DNA from: an uncultured Oscillospiraceae bacterium
GTDB lineage: Bacteria; Bacillota; Clostridia; Oscillospirales; Acutalibacteraceae
DNA length: 13,250 bases
NCBI GenBank assembly: GCA_905192745.1
Contig: CAJJLZ010000042.1
Coordinates: 1 to 13,250, forward strand
Direction of reading: 5' to 3'
Shown piece after piece: positions 8,319-13,250 of this stretch. The position numbers and the translations under genes are program-made. Each line of letters opens with the position of its first letter. Position 1 is the stretch's first letter. The notes below the pieces were generated by a model that worked only from the letters and a program-made list of their open reading frames with translations, was not told the origin of the DNA and made no database searches.

Positions 8319-9938
8319 TTACGCGCAGTCGCTGTCATAGGCGGCGTACATGATATTGGTCGCGTGGTCGGAGACTCGTTCCAGATCGGTGAGGATATCG
8401 ATAAACAGCATTCCGGTTTCCGGGGTGCACTGCAGGGCGTTCAGCCGTTCCACATGGTGGGAGCGGAGCGCTACCACCAGCTGGTCGATTTCTTCTTCTT
8501 CCTCCATGATCTGCGTGGATAAGGTCTTATCTCTCTGCTGGCCGAGGAAGAAAGCCAGCGCCTCGTCCACGATTTTCAGCACCCGGCCGCTCATGTCCCG
8601 CATCTCGGTAACGGCGTCTCCGGAAAAGGGGACGCCGTTTTCGAAATTCTGGGAATATTCAAGGATGTTTTCCGCATGGTCGCCGATACGCTCCAGATCG
8701 TTCACCACATGGAACATGGAGCCGATCATCCGGTTATCCTCCTCCAACAGCTCCATGGCGTGGATTTTCACCAGATAGCTTGTGATGCTGTGATTGAGAA
8801 AATTGAGCACCTGCTCGTTCTGTTTGATCTGTTGCATGGTTTCCCTGTTTGGCTTGAAAAACACCTCCATAGCCAGCCCGAAGTTATTCCGGGCGATGGC
8901 GGCCATCCGCTCCACCTCCTTGGTGACCTGCGCGACGGCAATGGCCGGGGTGTTCAGAATCCGCTCGTCCAGGAACTGCAGCCGCAGCTCCTCATAGGCC
9001 GCGTCCTTGCCGGGAATGAGCTTTTGGGCGAGCTTCACCAGCAGCTGGGCGAAGGGGAGAAGCACGGCGGTGGAAACGATATTGAAGATAATGTGCGCGA
9101 CCGAAATCTGCATTTTGGGGTCGGCGACAAATCCTTCGATGAGTTCGACATAGGGGAAAAACAGGCAGATCGGAATAAAAAGCAGGGTGCCGATAACGTT
9201 GAACATCAGATGAATCAGGGCGGCCCTCTTTCCCGACCGGTTGGTGCCGATGGAGGCAAGCAGCGCGGTGGCGCAGGTGCCGATATTCTGGCCGAAAAGG
9301 ATATAGATCACGCCGCCGAGATTCACCGCGCCGCTGGCGGCCAGCGCCTGAATGATGCCGACCGACGCGGAGGAGGACTGGATAACAGCGGTAAGCACCG
9401 CGCCGGCAAGGATGCCGAGAACCGGATTGGAGAATTTGGTCATCAGCGAAGCGAATTCCGGCATCTGGGCCAGCGGCTTCATGGCGCCGGACATGGATTC
9501 CATGCCGGTGAACAGAATGCCGAAGCCGATGATGACCATACCGATATGCTGGAACAGCTTCTTTTTGGTAATCATCAGCAGCATAATGCCGGCAAAAACG
9601 GCGATAGGGGCGAGATAGCTGATTTTCAGACCGATCAGAAAGCTGGTCACCGTGGTGCCGATGTTGGCTCCCATGATGACGTAAACCGCCTGCTCCAGCT
9701 TGAGCAAACCGGCGTTCAGAAAGCCGACCACCATAACTGTGGTGGCGGAGGAGGACTGGATCGCCCCTGTGACCACTACGCCCACCAGAACGCCGAGCAG
9801 CGGATTGCTGGTCAGCTTCTCCAGAAGGGAGCGAAGCTTGGAACCGGCAACCAGCTCCAGCCCGTCCCCCATCAGTTTCATCCCGAACAGAAACAGGCCG
9901 AGCCCGCCCAGAAGCTGCAATATATGCGTCAGATCCAT
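8319..9938 (-). CDS. Na+/phosphate symporter with C-terminal PhoU-like domain (NptA/PNaS family)
   Basis: 539 residues. The N-terminal 310 residues are the membrane transporter, with the two inverted repeats typical of sodium-phosphate cotransporters: QSSSATT (61-67) with GANIGTT (90-96), and QSSSASV (187-193) with GQNIGTC (216-222). The QSSS motifs line the substrate and sodium site in this family. Residues about 335-535 are a helical PhoU-like domain with the two metal-binding style motifs DLERIGDHAENI (414-425) and DLERVSDHATNI (518-529). In related proteins such domains are thought to modulate phosphate uptake. It would import inorganic phosphate with sodium at the cytoplasmic membrane. 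ATG 9938 has GGAGAGG (9952-9946) 7 nt upstream. It is transcribed alone, divergent from argG, and its promoter carries Pho-box-like repeats. Confidence 0.93.
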   Translation of the reverse strand: MDLTHILQLLGGLGLFLFGMKLMGDGLELVAGSKLRSLLEKLTSNPLLGVLVGVVVTGAIQSSSATTVMVVGFLNAGLLKLEQAVYVIMGANIGTTVTSFLIGLKISYLAPIAVFAGIMLLMITKKKLFQHIGMVIIGFGILFTGMESMSGAMKPLAQMPEFASLMTKFSNPVLGILAGAVLTAVIQSSSASVGIIQALAASGAVNLGGVIYILFGQNIGTCATALLASIGTNRSGKRAALIHLMFNVIGTLLFIPICLFFPYVELIEGFVADPKMQISVAHIIFNIVSTAVLLPFAQLLVKLAQKLIPGKDAAYEELRLQFLDERILNTPAIAVAQVTKEVERMAAIARNNFGLAMEVFFKPNRETMQQIKQNEQVLNFLNHSITSYLVKIHAMELLEEDNRMIGSMFHVVNDLERIGDHAENILEYSQNFENGVPFSGDAVTEMRDMSGRVLKIVDEALAFFLGQQRDKTLSTQIMEEEEEIDQLVVALRSHHVERLNALQCTPETGMLFIDILTDLERVSDHATNIMYAAYDSDCA

Positions 9939-9964
9939 TGCCGCACCTCTCCATTTTCTATTTC

Positions 9965-10013
9965 ATCTTATTTTGATTAAAAGCGTATCATGGCAATGTT
10001 AAGAGAAGGTTAA
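9965..10013 (-). promoter_or_regulatory. Promoter of the Na/Pi symporter with Pho-box-like direct repeats
   Basis: Read on the minus strand, four hexamers sit at an exact 11-bp period: TTAACC (10013-10008), TTAACA (10002-9997), ATGATA (9991-9986) and TTAATC (9980-9975), each separated by 5 nt. They end 4 nt before a -10-like TAAGAT (9970-9965) that has no good -35. In B. subtilis, PhoP binds TTAACA-like repeats with about 5-nt spacers upstream of a -10. The third hexamer is poor. Activation under phosphate starvation is therefore inferred. Confidence 0.5.
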
Positions 10014-10157
10014 AAGCGACGGCTTTTTCTCCGATTCGTTTCTTTTTGTCATAATCGGCATAATCGGCGGGAATCCGTACCGAAAACAATCGAAACGGCC
10101 CAAAAGCGGGGAATCCGCGCCGCCTTTTGGACGGCAGGCGGTGTTTTATACCGCGAA
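10014..10157. other. Intergenic region with a tandem 9-mer and a hairpin, no gene
   Basis: CATAATCGG is repeated in tandem at 10050-10058 and 10059-10067. A stable hairpin pairs CCAAAAGCGG (10100-10109) with CCGC (10120-10123) and TTTTGG (10125-10130), one C bulged. A smaller hairpin pairs GCGGT (10138-10142) with ACCGC (10150-10154). No reading frame with a ribosome site is seen here. Neither hairpin has a proper U-run after it in either direction. Confidence 0.4.
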
Positions 10158-10176
10158 GATGTATAAAAATTCAATT
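10158..10176 (+). promoter_or_regulatory. ARG-box-like operator (ArgR/AhrC), upstream site
   Basis: GATGTATAAAAATTCAATT matches the B. subtilis AhrC box, as I recall it (CATGAATAAAAATKCAAK), at 16 of 18 positions, including the dyad TGnAT-N4-ATnCA (10160-10173). ArgR/AhrC with bound arginine represses arginine biosynthesis genes. The site lies about 100-130 bp upstream of the two argG promoter candidates, farther than a simple blocking operator. Confidence 0.6.
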
Positions 10177-10261
10177 ATTCCGTATAGGCCTGCATGGGGA
10201 GCGGGACACAAACAAGCGCTTGCACAGAAAACAGGGGGGATAAACCCGGCGTTTGTACAGG

Positions 10262-10289
10262 TTGACAAAAATCCATCATAGAGCATAAT
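10262..10289 (+). promoter_or_regulatory. Candidate distal promoter of argG (P1)
   Basis: Perfect TTGACA (10262-10267), 16 nt, CATAAT (10284-10289). The start site would be near 10296. An 8-bp palindrome ATAATTAT (10285-10292), the core of the E. coli-type ARG box, overlaps its -10, but the flanks match poorly. Confidence 0.5.
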
Positions 10290-10305
10290 TATACGCAAAA
10301 TATGG

Positions 10306-10334
10306 TTGCAAATCCGGAAACAGGCGGGTATAAT
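10306..10334 (+). promoter_or_regulatory. Proximal promoter of the arg operon (P2)
   Basis: TTGCAA (10306-10311), exactly 17 nt, perfect TATAAT (10329-10334). Transcription would start near 10341, leaving a leader of about 80 nt. The leader carries a hairpin CGGCGG (10376-10381) with CCGCCG (10392-10397) before the ribosome site. Confidence 0.65.
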
Positions 10335-10354
10335 AGGGTCATTGACAGCAACGT

Positions 10355-10372
10355 CATGCAAAAATATGCGAA
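10355..10372 (+). promoter_or_regulatory. ARG-box-like operator, downstream site
   Basis: CATGCAAAAATATGCGAA matches the recalled B. subtilis AhrC box at 13 of 18 positions. It lies about 14-31 nt after the P2 start site, where bound repressor could block early elongation or cooperate with the site at 10158. Weaker than the upstream box. Confidence 0.4.
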
Positions 10373-10420
10373 AACCGGCGGAGCATTAACGCCGCCGTCA
10401 GACGAAAGGGAGCGTTTTGA

Positions 10421-11632
10421 ATGGATCAGCAGATCAAAAAAGTCGTTCTTGCCTATTCGGGCGGGCTGGACACCTCGATTATTATTCCGTGGCTGAAGGA
10501 GAATTATAACAACTGCGAGGTAATTGCGGTTGCGGCCGACGTGGGGCAGGGTAAGGAACTCTCCGGGCTGGAAGAAAAGGCCAAGAAGACCGGCGCTTCC
10601 AAGCTGTACATAGAGGACCTGCGCAAGGAGTTTGTGGAGGATTTCATTTTCCCGACCGTGAAGGCCGGCGCGGTGTATGAAAACCAGTATCTGCTGGGCA
10701 CCTCTTTCGCCCGGCCGATCATCGCCAAACGGCTGGTGGAAATCGCCAAGGCCGAGGGCGCGGACGCGATCGTCCACGGCTGCACCAGCAAGGGGAACGA
10801 TCAGGTTCGGTTTGAACTGGCCATCAAGGCGTTCGCCCCGAAAATGAAGATCATCGCCCCCTGGCGGATTTGGGATATCAAATCCCGCGATGAGGAAATC
10901 GACTACGCCGAGGCGCACAACATTCCGCTGGCGATCACCCGTGAGACCAACTATTCCAAGGATAAAAACCTCTGGCACCTCTCCCACGAGGGGCTGGATC
11001 TCGAGGACCCGGCGAACGAGCCGAAGTATGACGAGATCCTTGAAATGGGCGTGTCCCCCGAGCAGGCGCCGGACAAGGCGACCTATGTAACCCTGTCGTT
11101 TGAAAAGGGCATCCCGGTCGCGCTGGACGGCGTGAAGATGGACGGCGTGACCATGATCGAAAAGCTGAACGCGCTGGGCGGCGCGAACGGCATCGGTCTG
11201 GTGGATATGGTGGAGAACCGGCTGGTCGGCATGAAGAGCCGCGGCGTGTACGAGACTCCCGGCGGTTCCATCCTGTACAAGGCGCACGAAGCGCTGGAGA
11301 CGATCTGCCTCGACCGGGACACCCAGCACTACAAACAGCAGATGGTGGCCGGCAAGTTCAGCGAGCTGGTATACTACGGCCAGTGGTTCACCCCCCTGCG
11401 GGAGGCGCTCTCCGCGTTTGTGGACAGCACGCAGGAGTATGTGACCGGCGACGTGAAGCTGAAGCTGTACAAGGGCAATATGATTCTCGCCTCCCTGACC
11501 TCGCCCTACTCCCTGTATGACGAGGAGATCGCGACCTTCGACGAGGACGAGGTATACGACCAGATGGATTCTCAGGGCTTCATCAACCTGTTCGGCCTGC
11601 CGATCAAGGTGCAGGCGCTCAAGGGCCGGTAA
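10421..11632 (+). CDS. argG: Argininosuccinate synthase
   Basis: Cytoplasmic enzyme joining citrulline and aspartate, with ATP going to AMP and pyrophosphate, to give argininosuccinate, the penultimate step of arginine synthesis. The 403 residues match the family length (about 400). Visible motifs: the N-type ATP pyrophosphatase P-loop AYSGGLDTS (11-19), the substrate segment HGCTSKGNDQVRFE (119-132; the usual form has GCTGKGNDQ, so Ser replaces Gly here), SRDEEIDYA (155-163) and KNLWHLSHEGLDLEDP (182-197). ATG 10421 has GGGAG (10408-10412) 8 nt upstream. It is first in an arg gene run; argH follows after 131 nt. Two promoter candidates and two ARG-box-like sites upstream suggest repression by arginine through an ArgR/AhrC regulator that is not encoded in this window. 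Confidence 0.97.
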   Translation: MDQQIKKVVLAYSGGLDTSIIIPWLKENYNNCEVIAVAADVGQGKELSGLEEKAKKTGASKLYIEDLRKEFVEDFIFPTVKAGAVYENQYLLGTSFARPIIAKRLVEIAKAEGADAIVHGCTSKGNDQVRFELAIKAFAPKMKIIAPWRIWDIKSRDEEIDYAEAHNIPLAITRETNYSKDKNLWHLSHEGLDLEDPANEPKYDEILEMGVSPEQAPDKATYVTLSFEKGIPVALDGVKMDGVTMIEKLNALGGANGIGLVDMVENRLVGMKSRGVYETPGGSILYKAHEALETICLDRDTQHYKQQMVAGKFSELVYYGQWFTPLREALSAFVDSTQEYVTGDVKLKLYKGNMILASLTSPYSLYDEEIATFDEDEVYDQMDSQGFINLFGLPIKVQALKGR

Positions 11633-11682
11633 AGCTCTTGCAGACCGGAAAAAACCGGAATATGGACGCATCATGTATGCTT

Positions 11683-11712
11683 GGCAGGGGCACGGCTGGC
11701 CGTACCCCTGCC
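11683..11712 (+). other. Intercistronic hairpin between argG and argH
   Basis: GGCAGGGG (11683-11690) pairs with CCCCTGCC (11705-11712), and inside it ACGG (11692-11695) pairs with CCGT (11700-11703) around CTGG, one mismatch between. It is followed by CGCCTCTTTTCC, a broken U-run. It could be a weak terminator that lowers argH relative to argG, or a stabilising hairpin for a processed argG mRNA. Confidence 0.5.
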
Positions 11713-11763
11713 CGCCTCTTTTCCACGGCGCTGTGCCGGATGATATGATTAAGGAGACAGCCG

Positions 11764-13131
<1,368 letters not shown>

Positions 13132-13159
13132 GCCTGTGTTAGGAAAGGGAAGAAATACA

Positions 13160-13250
13160 ATGAAAATTAAAGCGGGAATTCTCGGGGCGACCGGCTACGC
13201 CGGGGTGGAGCTGGCGCGGCTGCTGCTCCGCCATCCGGGGGCGGAGCTGG
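13160..13250 (+). CDS. argC: N-acetyl-gamma-glutamyl-phosphate reductase, 5' end only
   Basis: Thirty codons are visible before the window ends. The start MKIKAGILGATGYAGVEL carries the NAD(P)-binding GxxGxxG motif (GATGYAG) and the typical ArgC continuation ARLLLRHPGAEL. ArgC reduces N-acetylglutamyl phosphate to the semialdehyde in the ornithine branch of arginine synthesis, using NADPH. A ribosome site, AAAGGGAAG (13144-13152), lies 7 nt upstream of ATG 13160. It is 28 nt after argH with no terminator between them, so the operon argG-argH-argC probably continues, in related genomes usually with argJ, argB and argD. That continuation cannot be seen here. Confidence 0.92.
   Translation, partial: MKIKAGILGATGYAGVELARLLLRHPGAEL

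Noticed and set aside
7556..8338. Minus-strand frame of 260 codons and plus-strand frame 7696-8292 of 198 codons over the small membrane gene
   Set aside because: Both give Arg/Pro/Gly-rich, unfolded-looking proteins. The plus-strand frame at 7781 has a ribosome site and four clean membrane helices.
8676..9980. Long plus-strand reading frame opposite the Na/Pi symporter (434 codons)
   Set aside because: The product is a His/Gln/Gly/Asp-rich string without domains, while the opposite strand encodes a canonical QSSS-motif symporter.
10100..10130. Hairpin as an intrinsic terminator for a transcript in the symporter-argG gap
   Set aside because: The T's are inside the stem and no U-run follows in either direction; no gene upstream needs a terminator.
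10159..10281. Plus-strand 40-codon frame starting MYKNSIIPYR, as a possible arginine leader peptide
   Set aside because: No good ribosome site, no promoter just upstream, and no run of arginine codons; it coincides with the ARG-box-like site, which explains the sequence better.
10289..11674. Long minus-strand reading frame opposite argG (461 codons)
   Set aside because: Shadow of argG with no domain similarity and no plausible ribosome site.
11721..11749. Internal promoter for argH (TATGAT at 11744-11749)
   Set aside because: The sequence 17 nt upstream (TTCCAC) does not resemble a -35 and there is no extended -10.

Overview
This window reads as chromosomal DNA of a fairly GC-rich, Gram-positive, anaerobe-type Firmicute. 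It is most likely a Clostridia member of the Oscillospiraceae/Ruminococcaceae sort, but that is inference. The signs are a threonine T-box riboswitch before thrS, AhrC/ArgR-like operator sites before argG, strong AGGAGG-type ribosome binding sites, many compact intrinsic terminators, a PhoU-tailed Na/Pi symporter of Firmicutes type, and clostridial-style ThrS motifs. No phage, transposon, CRISPR array or toxin-antitoxin system is visible. Most of the window is core metabolism and translation.

Layout. 1-208: promoter and structured leader of valS, with no T-box. 209-2851: valS (+), closed by a two-way terminator shared with 2919-3458 (-), a small membrane protein with a proline/tyrosine-rich tail. 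3459-3765: a divergent control region with a long AT-rich inverted repeat on one side and a near-consensus promoter on the other, driving a YbjN-like protein (3766-4290, +). 4308-4748: promoter, T-box leader with ACC specifier, terminator, and a second GC-rich structured segment. 4749-6689: thrS (+). 6764-7186: a lipoprotein on the minus strand in a locally AT-richer patch. 7439-7512: tRNA-Gly(CCC) with its own promoter and terminator. 7781-8221: an unrecognised four-helix membrane protein (+). 8319-9938: Na/Pi cotransporter (-), with 11-bp-phased Pho-box-like repeats in its promoter. 10421-13250: arginine biosynthesis genes argG, argH and the start of argC (+), behind two promoters and two ARG-box-like sites.

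How the genes relate. valS and thrS charge tRNAVal and tRNAThr; the thrS leader senses uncharged tRNAThr. argG and argH carry out the last two steps of arginine synthesis (citrulline to argininosuccinate to arginine), and argC belongs to the ornithine branch, so an arg operon probably continues to the right. The phosphate transporter is divergent from argG, and the intergenic region appears to carry phosphate-type control on one side and arginine-type control on the other. The three small proteins (2919-3458, 6764-7186, 7781-8221) each look like single-gene units and have no assigned function.

I did not find a clearly new multi-gene system. The most interesting signals are regulatory: the Pho-box-like array, the pair of ARG-box-like sites about 197 bp apart, the double leader architecture of thrS, and the inverted repeat in the leader of the 2919-3458 gene.
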